Source of the DNA: Pseudomonadota bacterium
GTDB lineage: Bacteria; Pseudomonadota; Gammaproteobacteria; Arenicellales; UBA868
Direction of reading: 5' to 3'
Length of the DNA stretch: 51,256 nt
NCBI GenBank assembly: GCA_018672825.1
Contig: JABHUE010000019.1
Coordinates: 1 to 51,256 of the forward strand
Of the stretch, positions 27,062 through 35,198 are shown one piece after another (position 1 is the first letter of the stretch; each line of letters begins with the position of its first letter). Made by a program: the position numbers and the translations under genes. The notes beneath the pieces are model-generated. The model had not been told where the DNA came from. It did no database searches and saw nothing but the letters and a program-made list of their open reading frames with translations.

Positions 27062-27727
27062 CTAATTTTGCGAAGGGGGGAAAGCAAGAGCGGCTACCAG
27101 GTGCACACGCGGCTCAATTCCTCCGTTGATCGCTGTGTGGTATCCGCGAGTATCGGTGAAATACACAGAGCCATCAGCGGGCAAATGGGTAACATGATGA
27201 TTAACCACAAACAGGGCGCCCGGGTTGCTCACTATGGGAATGTGCAGTCGCGGCTCAGGGTCCCGATGCCATGAGTTACAGTTATAGACCTCTTTAGAGA
27301 GAACCCGCACGCGTCCGATTGGAAACCGGGCGCATAGCGCGCGGTACACCTCCTCCAAGTAAGTCCCTGCAAAACGAGAATCGAAATCCGTATACGCGGA
27401 TTCTTCAACATAGTCCTCGAAGGCCTCTTCGACATAGCGGTCATCTTTACGCATCCAGTAACGTCCGGACAAGTCATTTGCGCTAAGGTCGTTATCGCCC
27501 GCCCTATGGTTTAACGGCAAAATGCCAAAGCCTTGCGCTTTCCACTCGTTGTTGGCATATCCCACTTTTTCCAAACTCTCGGCCAGAGACGCTCGTAATT
27601 TCTCGATATCAAAACAGAGATCAAGCTTGAAAATGCTATCGCTGGGCACAAATCGTGCCACTGACTGCGTGTCGGGAACAATGCCCATCCTTTGCTCAAC
27701 TTTCTGTCGATCACTAAAAACTGACAT
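27062..27727 (-). CDS. Aspartyl/asparaginyl beta-hydroxylase-like 2OG-Fe(II) protein
   Basis: A 221-residue protein whose C-terminal half fits the Asp/Asn beta-hydroxylase-type double-stranded beta-helix. The iron-binding His-x-Asp is in NSWHRDPEPR, followed by RLHIPIVSNPGALF, HLPADGSVYFTDTRGYHTAING with the second His, and RVHLVAAL with the 2-oxoglutarate-type Arg. It would oxidise a substrate using 2-oxoglutarate and oxygen in the cytoplasm; the substrate is unknown. It is the first gene of a minus-strand run that continues with DUF3604 and an ABC importer, and it has a good promoter immediately upstream. Confidence 0.75.
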   Translation of the reverse strand: MSVFSDRQKVEQRMGIVPDTQSVARFVPSDSIFKLDLCFDIEKLRASLAESLEKVGYANNEWKAQGFGILPLNHRAGDNDLSANDLSGRYWMRKDDRYVEEAFEDYVEESAYTDFDSRFAGTYLEEVYRALCARFPIGRVRVLSKEVYNCNSWHRDPEPRLHIPIVSNPGALFVVNHHVTHLPADGSVYFTDTRGYHTAINGGIEPRVHLVAALAFPPSQN

Positions 27728-27751
27728 AAAATATGATGATCCGAGATTTAA

Positions 27752-27779
27752 ATAATTTGTCTAATCATACACCTGTCAA
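27752..27779 (-). promoter_or_regulatory. Sigma70-type promoter for the 2OG-hydroxylase/DUF3604 unit
   Basis: On the minus strand a perfect TTGACA (27779 to 27774) is followed after 16 bases by AATTAT (27757 to 27752), about 25 bases before the ATG at 27727. The divergent aldolase gene starts only 18 bases on the other side, so its own promoter must overlap this element. Confidence 0.5.
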
Positions 27780-27797
27780 ACCAAAGAATTTAGATTG

Positions 27798-28601
27798 ATG
27801 CGATCCCCTTCTCTTAAACAAAAATTAAAATCTGGCGTCCGACTCAACGGGTGTTGGATTGAAACTTTCAACCCAATCGCCGCAGAAATTATGGCCATGA
27901 GCGGATACGATACGGCGATGATCGATCTCGAGCATGGCGCAGGATCGGTTCTTGATGCGATTTCAATGATGCAAGCCTTAGAGTCGCGGGACTGCCCGCC
28001 TATGATCCGAGCCACCAGTGCCGATTGCAACACGATCAAGCGAGTATTGGATATTGGGCCCATGGGCATCATGGTGCCCAACGTCCGAAATACTGAAGAA
28101 GCTCAGGCGGTGGTTTCAGCTTGTCGATATGGTCCGGAGGGGATTCGGGGTGCCGCGCCGGTACTGCTGCGTGCTACGAATTACGGCAAAGACATTGCCC
28201 GCTATCAAGAATGGATGGAGAATGATTTCTTATTGATCGCGCAGATTGAATCAAAAGAAGCTGTAAATCAAATTGAGGAAATCGCCGCCATTGATGGCAT
28301 CGATATGCTCTTTATAGGTCCGATCGATCTGTCCGCTTCGCTCGGGCAATTAGGCCAATTTGAATCAAAAGCTTTTATTGAAGCGTTCGAGAAAATCGAG
28401 AGCGCAACATTAGCCGCCGGCAAATTACTCGGTGCTATTCCGTTTGCCGATTGGAATGCGGAGCGCCTGTATGAAAACGGCCATCATTTAGTGTTGTCCG
28501 GCGCGGATAGCATTCTGTTGCGCGAAGCTGCTGAAAAAGATGTTGCTAACCTGAATGACGCGTTAGTTGAAGCGAATCGAAAGAAACTCACATTAGGTTA
28601 G
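27798..28601 (+). CDS. HpcH/HpaI family aldolase
   Basis: A 267-residue class II pyruvate-type aldolase. Family hallmarks are NGCWIETFNPIAAEIMA, the catalytic-region GYDTAMIDLEHG, MIRATSADCNTIKRVLDIGPMGIMVPNV split over two strands, the metal-binding Glu in IAQIESKEAV and the metal-binding Asp in FIGPIDLSASLG. It should cleave a 2-keto-3-deoxy or 4-hydroxy-2-oxo acid to pyruvate or oxaloacetate and an aldehyde. I use the ATG at 27798; a TTG three bases earlier is also possible. It is divergent from the 2OG-hydroxylase gene, with only 70 bases between them, and 42 bases upstream of the DUF1330 gene. Confidence 0.93.
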   Translation: MRSPSLKQKLKSGVRLNGCWIETFNPIAAEIMAMSGYDTAMIDLEHGAGSVLDAISMMQALESRDCPPMIRATSADCNTIKRVLDIGPMGIMVPNVRNTEEAQAVVSACRYGPEGIRGAAPVLLRATNYGKDIARYQEWMENDFLLIAQIESKEAVNQIEEIAAIDGIDMLFIGPIDLSASLGQLGQFESKAFIEAFEKIESATLAAGKLLGAIPFADWNAERLYENGHHLVLSGADSILLREAAEKDVANLNDALVEANRKKLTLG

Positions 28602-28643
28602 ATCAAACCATGACGCGGGCACCTAGAGCCTGAGGATAGCGCT

Positions 28644-29078
28644 ATGACCGATTATGTTGATCCTACAAAAGAGCGTTTTGCTCAATTTCGGGCAAACGAT
28701 CGTGAAGGACCGGTTCATATGTTGAACCTCGTCCGATTTCGAGATCAAGCCCAATATCCTGACGGCCGACTCGCGACTGGCTCAGAAGCCTATGCCAACT
28801 ATGGCAGAGAGAGTTTTCCAGTATTTTCCCGCCTCGGCGGGCGCATTATATGGCGAGGCCAATTTGAACTTATGCTGATTGGCCCACAAGACGTTACGTG
28901 GGATGAATGCTTTATTGCGGAATATCCTTCAGTTGCGGCTTTCGTCGAAATGGTTCGCGACCCCGTATACCGAGAGGCTGTGATCCACCGACAGGCCGCA
29001 GTCTCGGACTCCAGATTGATAAGAATGGCGCCAATGTCATCTGGCACTGGCTTTGGCGGCTCGTCCCACGAAGAATAA
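28644..29078 (+). CDS. DUF1330 family protein
   Basis: A 144-residue protein of the dimeric alpha-beta barrel type. The DUF1330 features are the start with VHMLNLVRFRDQAQYPDGR, the YANYGRESFPVF segment, GGRIIWRGQ, and FIAEYPSVAAFVEMVRDPVYREAVIHRQAA. The function of the family is unknown. It follows the HpaI-type aldolase in the same direction by 42 bases and may act on the same pathway intermediate. An RBS-like GAGGATAG lies upstream of the ATG. Confidence 0.88.
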   Translation: MTDYVDPTKERFAQFRANDREGPVHMLNLVRFRDQAQYPDGRLATGSEAYANYGRESFPVFSRLGGRIIWRGQFELMLIGPQDVTWDECFIAEYPSVAAFVEMVRDPVYREAVIHRQAAVSDSRLIRMAPMSSGTGFGGSSHEE

Positions 29079-29143
29079 ACCCCACAGCTGGCCACCAATA
29101 ATAAAATCTAGACGGACTTCCAACTTCAAACTGCCCGCTCGCG

Positions 29144-29917
29144 CTACTCGAAAGTCGAGCTCCAGGTTGTGACGGCTTTTAACAGCTCATCATTCATTCC
29201 ATCAAAGAAATGGTTCGCCTCTTTTATTATCTGCTGGGAATACCGGGCATTGTGGCGACCGGCTTGCGCGCGACGCTCGACAGTTTCTAAAACCGACGGC
29301 AGATCTTCGGAGCCATAAAGGTCAAGCACGGGTATGTTAATGTTCTTGAGTGACTCCGCGCTGTTGATGTCAAGATTTTTTTGATTTGAATTCATTCCAA
29401 TCGCAATGAATCCATCGACCTGATTAGGATTGCGGGACAGGAAATAACTGCTCATCGTGGCGCCCTGACTGTGCGCGACAATGAGCAACGTCGTAACCCC
29501 TTTTTCTTTCATGAAACTTTCCGCCGCCTTAAGACGGCCAGGCACTTCAGGATAGATTGCGGCATATTCTTCATACTCTGCATCGTTGTGAAGAATTGGC
29601 ATTTGTATGGAAAGTGTGTGCCAACCGGCTTCTGCCATTTGCACTCGAATAGGTTGCACAACTTGCTCCCAGTCGGGGTGAATACCGGTTCCATGAACCA
29701 CAATCATACCCAATGTCGAGTCGGTTGCAGCCTCGGTAAAAATAGAAAAGATCGCCTGATTATCGACCATCAAATCAACAGATTCCCCATCCATGATCAG
29801 ATCTTCGACCTCATCACGCCAGCGCTGTTCCTTTTCAAGATCAGAGGCCACTGCCAATCCCGTCATGACAAGGAGAATGAGTGCGAAAAGCCGGTTACGG
29901 CGATGGTGATTTATCAC
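29144..29917 (-). CDS. Exported alpha/beta hydrolase, DUF3530-like
   Basis: A 257-residue protein with an N-terminal signal peptide (NRLFALILLVMTGLAVAS, cleavage after VAS or nearby), so it is periplasmic. The alpha/beta-hydrolase nucleophile is the Ser in IVAHSQGATMSS near residue 153; VVHGTGIHPDW is the oxyanion region, an acidic residue lies in LDLYGSEDLPS and the catalytic His in KEANHFFDGM. The overall form fits DUF3530 proteins of Gammaproteobacteria, whose substrates are unknown. It converges on the DUF1330 gene and is divergent from the creatinase gene. Confidence 0.83.
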   Translation of the reverse strand: MINHHRRNRLFALILLVMTGLAVASDLEKEQRWRDEVEDLIMDGESVDLMVDNQAIFSIFTEAATDSTLGMIVVHGTGIHPDWEQVVQPIRVQMAEAGWHTLSIQMPILHNDAEYEEYAAIYPEVPGRLKAAESFMKEKGVTTLLIVAHSQGATMSSYFLSRNPNQVDGFIAIGMNSNQKNLDINSAESLKNINIPVLDLYGSEDLPSVLETVERRAQAGRHNARYSQQIIKEANHFFDGMNDELLKAVTTWSSTFE

Positions 29918-29992
29918 GACACGTGCTCTCTAATAAAAGTCGAATTAAAATTATAAGCAAAATTAGACCGTCATTGGTCAGCAAATGGCGAG

Positions 29993-30022
29993 TTGAAAGA
30001 TTGATCCTGCAGCCTTTATAAT
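29993..30022 (+). promoter_or_regulatory. Near-consensus sigma70 promoter of the creatinase gene
   Basis: TTGAAA (29993-29998) is followed after 18 bases by a perfect TATAAT (30017-30022). Transcription would start near 30029, leaving a leader of about 140 bases before the creatinase ATG at 30169. Confidence 0.7.
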
Positions 30023-30028
30023 CGCGTC

Positions 30029-30168
30029 GTTTTCGCGATGGCGTCGCGACCGTGAGTACCTAGCGCTAGATTCAAGTCTCAAAATCTAGTTTTTAGGCAT
30101 CCTGTACGCCCGGATGATTTACCGGGTCGATTCGACAAAAGTCACCTGGTGTAGCACAGGTGATCAAG
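30029..30168 (+). promoter_or_regulatory. Structured 5' leader of the creatinase mRNA
   Basis: Four small hairpins follow one another. First, CGCGA/TCGCG around 30036-30050. Second, CTAGATT/AATCTAG at 30066-30072 and 30083-30089, directly followed by five T, like an intrinsic terminator. Third, CCCGG/CCGGG at 30109-30113 and 30122-30126. Fourth, TCACCTG/CAGGTGA at 30142-30148 and 30157-30163, six bases before the start codon and able to hide the ribosome-binding site. The layout suggests attenuation or a riboswitch, but it matches no riboswitch consensus I can recall. Stems are short, so this is a candidate only. Confidence 0.45.
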
Positions 30169-31392
30169 ATGAATACAACTTCCCTCAGACCCGAATTTTT
30201 TGAGTTGCACAATGGCTCAAAAAGTCCCCTTCCGTTTTCCACCGGCGAATACGATAGAAGACTCGCCGCACTGCGGCAGTTGATGGTCAACAAAGGATTG
30301 CGCGCTGTTCTCCTCACGTCAATGCACAATGTTGCGTACTACTCCGGCTTCTTATATTGCAGTTTTGGCCGACCCTATGCCTGCGTCGTAACCGAAACCG
30401 AATGTACAACAATTTCTGCCAATATTGATCTTGGCCAACCGTGGCGCCGAAGCTATGGCGATAACCTCATTTATACTGACTGGCAACGCGACAACTACTG
30501 GCGTGCTGTTTCCCACGTGCTCCCTGACGTCGACATCGTTGGCATCGAAGGTGATCACTTCACGCTCGCATCTCATCGCAAGCTGAAAAGCTTTCACGCC
30601 AACTTAAAAATTAATGACATCAGCAGTGAAATTATGTCGCTCAGAATGGTGAAATCTGAAGAAGAAATCGATCTGATTAAGGGTGGCGCATTAATCGCTG
30701 ATATCGGCGGCGAAGCGATTCGCGATGCCATTCGATCAGGGGTCCGGGAAATCGATGTCGCTATGGCTGGAAGAGATGCCATGGAGCTTGCGATTGCCGA
30801 GCATTATCCTAACAGCGAAATCAGGGATACCTGGGTTTGGTTCCAATCGGGAATCAACACCGATGGCGCTCACAATCCGGTAACCACCCGGCAAATAAAA
30901 GAGGGCGACATTCTGAGCCTAAACACGTTCCCTATGATCTCCGGGTATTACACGGCACTCGAGCGAACACTATTTCTAGATGATGTGGATCCCGCGTCGC
31001 TTAAGGTGTGGCAAGCCAATGTCGATGCGCACACGCTTGGTCTATCGCTGATCAAACCCGGCATAAGTTGTGCCGAGATCTGTTCCCAACTTAACGAGCA
31101 TTTTGCCGCACTGGACCTTTTGCAATACCGCACATTTGGATACGGTCACTCGTTCGGCATACTGTCGCATTATTACGGCCGAGAAGCAGGATTGGAGCTT
31201 CGAGAAGATATTGATACTGTTCTGGAGCCAAACATGGTGGTCTCAATGGAGCCAATGCTCACAATTCCCGAAGGGCAGCAAGGAGCGGGAGGCTATCGAG
31301 AACATGACATTCTGGTTATCACAGAAACCGGTTCAGAGAACATCACCGGCTTTCCCTTTGGACCCGAGCATAATGTCATCTCCGGATCATAA
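30169..31392 (+). CDS. Creatinase (creatine amidinohydrolase)
   Basis: Hydrolyses creatine to sarcosine and urea. The 407-residue product follows the Pseudomonas creatinase almost throughout: SMHNVAYYSGFLYCSFGRPY, ANIDLGQPWRRSYGDN, YTDWQRDNYW, WFQSGINTDGAHNPVTT with the catalytic His235 (His232 in the Pseudomonas enzyme), LERTLFLDD, FGYGHSFGILSHYYGREAG and SMEPML. It has the M24 fold but lacks the two-metal ligand set of peptidases, as known for creatinase. The ATG at 30169 was chosen over a GTG at 30160 because the latter lies inside a hairpin and is not in the family. Sarcosine could be handled by the adjacent demethylase-type flavoprotein. No urease or creatininase is in the window. Confidence 0.96.
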   Translation: MNTTSLRPEFFELHNGSKSPLPFSTGEYDRRLAALRQLMVNKGLRAVLLTSMHNVAYYSGFLYCSFGRPYACVVTETECTTISANIDLGQPWRRSYGDNLIYTDWQRDNYWRAVSHVLPDVDIVGIEGDHFTLASHRKLKSFHANLKINDISSEIMSLRMVKSEEEIDLIKGGALIADIGGEAIRDAIRSGVREIDVAMAGRDAMELAIAEHYPNSEIRDTWVWFQSGINTDGAHNPVTTRQIKEGDILSLNTFPMISGYYTALERTLFLDDVDPASLKVWQANVDAHTLGLSLIKPGISCAEICSQLNEHFAALDLLQYRTFGYGHSFGILSHYYGREAGLELREDIDTVLEPNMVVSMEPMLTIPEGQQGAGGYREHDILVITETGSENITGFPFGPEHNVISGS

Positions 31393-31406
31393 ATGAGCAC
31401 CGCGCC

Positions 31407-33446
31407 CTACTCGTAGCGTGGACTCATCTCGGAATCAGGTTTCATATCGAACTCTCGCGCAAATCGGTGGCCGGCATAAACGGAAGCGGCAATCAACGCT
31501 GGCGCTTCACAGTCGCCGATGCGCGTGACCGAGCGTATCCCGATGGCTGAATCTTCCTGCCATTGGGTCTCGAGCGCTCGATATAACCGATCGTTTGGTT
31601 GACGCGCTGTTACCATCACCAGAGCATTTGCGGAAATGGCACGAGTCTGATCCGTATAGGTATTCACAATCCGAACATCGTCACCGTTATAGGACGCCAG
31701 CTGAAATCCGGTCTGAAGTGCTACGCCAAGCTCCAGAAGCCGCTTCTGAACGTAGAACCGCTCTGAAGTGTAGTCACACCACGCTGACACCACATCCGCT
31801 GGCGTTACCAAAGTGACTTGTTGCCCGGTGAGACAAATTTTCTCAGCAATAAGTCCTCCCATATAAAAACTATCGTCATCATAAACAACAATATGTCCGC
31901 TAGGAATCTGGCCATCCATGATGTCGTCCGGTGTCAAAATATTTCCCTGTAGCTCTGATGCCTCAAAGGCGAAGGGGTGTGATCGACCTAAACCGTCCTT
32001 GCGCCAAGAAGCCCCCGTCGCAATAACAACATGATCAACACCGGTCGAAATAACATCTTCTGAATTGAGCTCACTTTCACGAAAGATTTCGACTTCGTTC
32101 ATTTTTTCAATTTGCTGAACACGATAATCCCGCACCCGGATCCATTCATTGAGACCCGGTAGCGCGGCTTCGCGGGTCACCCTTCCTCCAAGCATTCGAG
32201 TCGCTTCGGCAAGCATCACGCGATAGCCTCGTTGGCCGAGCATCCGCGCCGCCTCAAGTCCTGCAGGACCCGCACCCACAATGAGAACCGTTGAATCAGA
32301 ATTTTTTTGTGCAATGATTTCAGGATGCCATTGACGACGATATTCTTCCCCCATCGTTGGATTTTGAGTGCAGCGAATCGGCGTCCCAAGACCATCTCCG
32401 GTGTAACAGATATTGCAGCCAATGCATTCTCGAATATCGTCAAGCCGACCTTCAAAGATCTTTTTTGGTAAAAATGGGTCCGCAATCGATGGGCGAGCCG
32501 CTCCAATAAAATCCACGATGCCTCGCCGCACTTGGGAAGCCATTGCATCCGGCGACGTAAATCGACCTACCGTTACGACCGGTTTTGTTGTGACCGACTT
32601 TACGAAAGCCATATATTCCTCGAGCGACCCTGACTCAAAAAATCGGGAAACACCCATCTCGCGCTCATAGTTATTGATATTGATATCCCAAAGATCGGGG
32701 TATTCTGCGAGCATCTCAAGGCAATCTCGACGCTCGTTCGTAAGCGTGTCCGATTCACCATCATCACCTCCGACCGAGTAGCGAACAGCAACTGCACATC
32801 GATCGCCGACCGCCTCTTTGGTTTCTTCAATCAACTCTCGAAGCAATCGCGCGCGATTCTCCATCGACCCCCCATACTCATCCGTTCGATCATTCGTCTC
32901 TGCTGATAAAAAATGAGATAAAAGATAGCCATGCGTCGCATAAACATAAACAATGTCAAAGTCTGCTGCCTTTGCCCGTAATGCTGCCTCGCGATGCCAA
33001 TGCCTTAGATTACGAATATCAGATTTATCCATTGACCGCGGCTGATAAGGATGGCCCGCCAAATTAGGGATACTGGCAACGTCATAAGCAGTTTCCCGGG
33101 TGTAATGATTTGCTGACCGCGCCCCGCCAAACCAGAGCTCCACTCCCGCCAACGCACCATGATCATGAACGGCCTCGGTCATTAACCCTTGATCTTTGAT
33201 ATGCTGGTTGCTCCACAACGCAGCGTTTGGATGAGGCAAATCATCAGAAGACGGGTGGATTGAGCACCACTCAGTACACACCACCCCCCAGCCGCCCTCG
33301 GCCTTCATGCCGCGTAGTGCAGCTGCCATTTTGGGTCTCAGCCATCCCATGCCAGTGCAATGCGGCACTTGATAGAAACGGTTTTTCGCCGTGACCGGGC
33401 CAATATCGATTGGCTCAAACAATAGATCGTGTTGGGAATTACGCAA
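31407..33446 (-). CDS. Trimethylamine/dimethylglycine dehydrogenase-type flavoprotein (FMN, 4Fe-4S, FAD-like)
   Basis: A 679-residue oxidative demethylase of the old-yellow-enzyme superfamily. Residues about 1-345 form the FMN barrel (DIGPVTAKNRFYQVPH, WFGGARSANHY, THGYLLSHFLS, DEYGGSMENRARLL). A [4Fe-4S] site follows as CIGCNIC with the fourth Cys in TPIRCTQNP, spacing CX2CX2CX11C as in trimethylamine dehydrogenase. Then come two nucleotide-binding domains (LIVGAGPAGLEAARMLGQRG; IVVYDDDSFYMGG). Relatives demethylate trimethylamine, dimethylamine, dimethylglycine (DgcA) or N-methylproline. Next to creatinase, sarcosine or a related N-methyl amino acid is a reasonable substrate guess. The stop codons of the two genes are 14 bases apart. 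No DgcB or electron-transfer flavoprotein gene is adjacent. Confidence 0.92.
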   Translation of the reverse strand: MRNSQHDLLFEPIDIGPVTAKNRFYQVPHCTGMGWLRPKMAAALRGMKAEGGWGVVCTEWCSIHPSSDDLPHPNAALWSNQHIKDQGLMTEAVHDHGALAGVELWFGGARSANHYTRETAYDVASIPNLAGHPYQPRSMDKSDIRNLRHWHREAALRAKAADFDIVYVYATHGYLLSHFLSAETNDRTDEYGGSMENRARLLRELIEETKEAVGDRCAVAVRYSVGGDDGESDTLTNERRDCLEMLAEYPDLWDININNYEREMGVSRFFESGSLEEYMAFVKSVTTKPVVTVGRFTSPDAMASQVRRGIVDFIGAARPSIADPFLPKKIFEGRLDDIRECIGCNICYTGDGLGTPIRCTQNPTMGEEYRRQWHPEIIAQKNSDSTVLIVGAGPAGLEAARMLGQRGYRVMLAEATRMLGGRVTREAALPGLNEWIRVRDYRVQQIEKMNEVEIFRESELNSEDVISTGVDHVVIATGASWRKDGLGRSHPFAFEASELQGNILTPDDIMDGQIPSGHIVVYDDDSFYMGGLIAEKICLTGQQVTLVTPADVVSAWCDYTSERFYVQKRLLELGVALQTGFQLASYNGDDVRIVNTYTDQTRAISANALVMVTARQPNDRLYRALETQWQEDSAIGIRSVTRIGDCEAPALIAASVYAGHRFAREFDMKPDSEMSPRYE

Positions 33447-33574
33447 CGTTAAACTACCCCCTCTATTAATTAAGTATTGGACGACAGGCAGTCTGCCAAA
33501 AAAAATAGTTTTTAAATTATGCTCAAGATCATCGAGAATGCCGCGATCGCTGAGAACACTATCGAAATCACACT
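33447..33574. promoter_or_regulatory. Divergent promoter region with an 11-base palindrome
   Basis: The gap between the demethylase-type flavoprotein (left) and the amine oxidase (right) contains the perfect inverted repeat GGCAG-T-CTGCC at 33488-33498, plus A/T-rich stretches on both sides. It could be a regulator site controlling both genes. No strong -35/-10 pair was found. Confidence 0.35.
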
Positions 33575-34927
33575 ATGCGTAGTACACCACAAAATGACCG
33601 TCGGCGATTACTCAAAGGCCTGGTCGCTCTAGGTTTATCCCATCGATTAGCAATTGCGGGCTCGGACTCAAATCCGGACGTGGTGATCATTGGTGCCGGC
33701 ATTGCCGGGCTTGAAGCGGCTCGGACGCTTGCTGAACAAAAAATCACCTTTACCTTAATTGACGCAAACAATCGTATCGGAGGCCGGGTTCATACCAATC
33801 ATTCGATCTTCAACAGTCCGTTCGATACGCATGCCCATTGGATGAGGGCATCTCCTGCCAACCGCTTAATCAGTCACGCCCAAATCAATGGATTTGATGT
33901 CTATGAAGATCCGCTTCGAGCCGAGTACTTCGTGGGTAACCGGAAAGCAACAAACGAGGAGCTCGATGATCTTCGCCGAACTGACGCCCTATTTAATCGT
34001 CGTATCAAACGCTCTGCGCTGAGCGCAGCGAGTGGGCCTGATGACAACGCACACACGGCCCTCGGACCCGATTTTTTTTCGATGCCGTGGGGATACACCG
34101 TTGCTGCAGAATACGGGGTTTGGGACATGGCCCAGGATTCCAGAAACTGGTCCCCGAAAAGCTGGTGGAATAGTCTTGATGCAAAAAATTGGTTTTGCAG
34201 GCAGGGCTACGGGGATGTCGTCGCAGATTATGGTCGTGAAGTCCCCGCCGTTCTAAGAACCAGCGCGTCTCATATCAACTGGGGAAGTTCCGGGGTCAGC
34301 GTCACAACATCCGCGGGCACGATCCAGGCTCGCGCCGCGATCCTCACAGTATCACCTGGTGTGCTGGCCGCAGAAAGAATCGCTTTCTCACCCAAATTGC
34401 CCCCTCTAAAACAGCAGGCGATTCACGACATTGACATGGCCGTAATGAATTATATCGGCCTGAAGTTTTCAACTGACATATTTGGCTTTGGGTCTGACGC
34501 TTACGTCACTCAGCAGCAGCATGATGAAACAGGCGTGGGTTACCTCACTCACGCAAATGAGTCTCATCTCACCTACGGTTATGTTGGGGGCACTCAAGCC
34601 CGTTTATTAGAACTTGAACCTATGAAGGCGGTAGTCGCCTATGGCCTTGATGGCCTTAAAAGCATGTTAGGTAACGATATCGAAAAATATTTTGTGAAAG
34701 GGTTTGCAACGGCATGCGGGAAGGTACCGCTTTTTGATGGCGCTTATTCAACCGTTCGACCCGGAAAAGTCTCGGCTCGTCGGGCGCTCGGGGTCAGCCT
34801 TGGAAACAGGCTTTACTTTTCTGGAGAAGCCACGCATCTATCCCAACCCGGCACCGTGAATGGCGGCCTTGAACGTGGTCGTGAAACCGCCCTCGAGGTC
34901 GCGGCCTATTTAAAGCGGACCTCATAA
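33575..34927 (+). CDS. Tat-exported FAD-dependent amine oxidase
   Basis: A 450-residue flavin amine oxidase. The N terminus has a twin-arginine signal (NDRRRLLKGLVALGL), so the folded flavoprotein should be exported to the periplasm. The dinucleotide-binding fold is VVIIGAGIAGLEAARTLAEQ followed by LIDANNRIGGRV, and the C-terminal FAD motif is LYFSGEATHLSQPGTVNGGLERG. It would oxidise an amine to an aldehyde or imine with release of hydrogen peroxide or transfer to a membrane acceptor. The substrate is unknown; nearby genes for N-methyl amines and polyamines make an aliphatic amine plausible. It is divergent from the demethylase gene. Confidence 0.92.
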   Translation: MRSTPQNDRRRLLKGLVALGLSHRLAIAGSDSNPDVVIIGAGIAGLEAARTLAEQKITFTLIDANNRIGGRVHTNHSIFNSPFDTHAHWMRASPANRLISHAQINGFDVYEDPLRAEYFVGNRKATNEELDDLRRTDALFNRRIKRSALSAASGPDDNAHTALGPDFFSMPWGYTVAAEYGVWDMAQDSRNWSPKSWWNSLDAKNWFCRQGYGDVVADYGREVPAVLRTSASHINWGSSGVSVTTSAGTIQARAAILTVSPGVLAAERIAFSPKLPPLKQQAIHDIDMAVMNYIGLKFSTDIFGFGSDAYVTQQQHDETGVGYLTHANESHLTYGYVGGTQARLLELEPMKAVVAYGLDGLKSMLGNDIEKYFVKGFATACGKVPLFDGAYSTVRPGKVSARRALGVSLGNRLYFSGEATHLSQPGTVNGGLERGRETALEVAAYLKRTS

Positions 34928-35198
34928 AAACTGACGAGAACCCCAAGTCTTTAATTTCGATCGTGTGTTTGCTCAATAAAATATCGGGCAAACAGCGGCA
35001 CCTTTTTATAGGTCCTACCGTCGTGCATTATTTGGAAAATAGCAAATTGGGGATGTTTGCCGTATCCTTCGGATCATCTGTTTGCAGGGCATCACTCTGG
35101 CCCAGTAAATACGGGGCTTGATTGATTTTTGTCCCGTTAAGTCCTGCGGAACTGGCCATTGCACACCAACCACTCGTTTTAAAAACATTATTTTTCTT
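34928..35198. other. 271-base intergenic gap
   Basis: Between the amine oxidase and the MscS gene. It holds a weak inverted repeat GTTTGC/GCAAAC near 34971-34997 and a short ACCT/AGGT hairpin near 35002-35015, neither followed by a good T-run. I see no clear promoter, RNA gene or coding sequence here. Confidence 0.4.
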
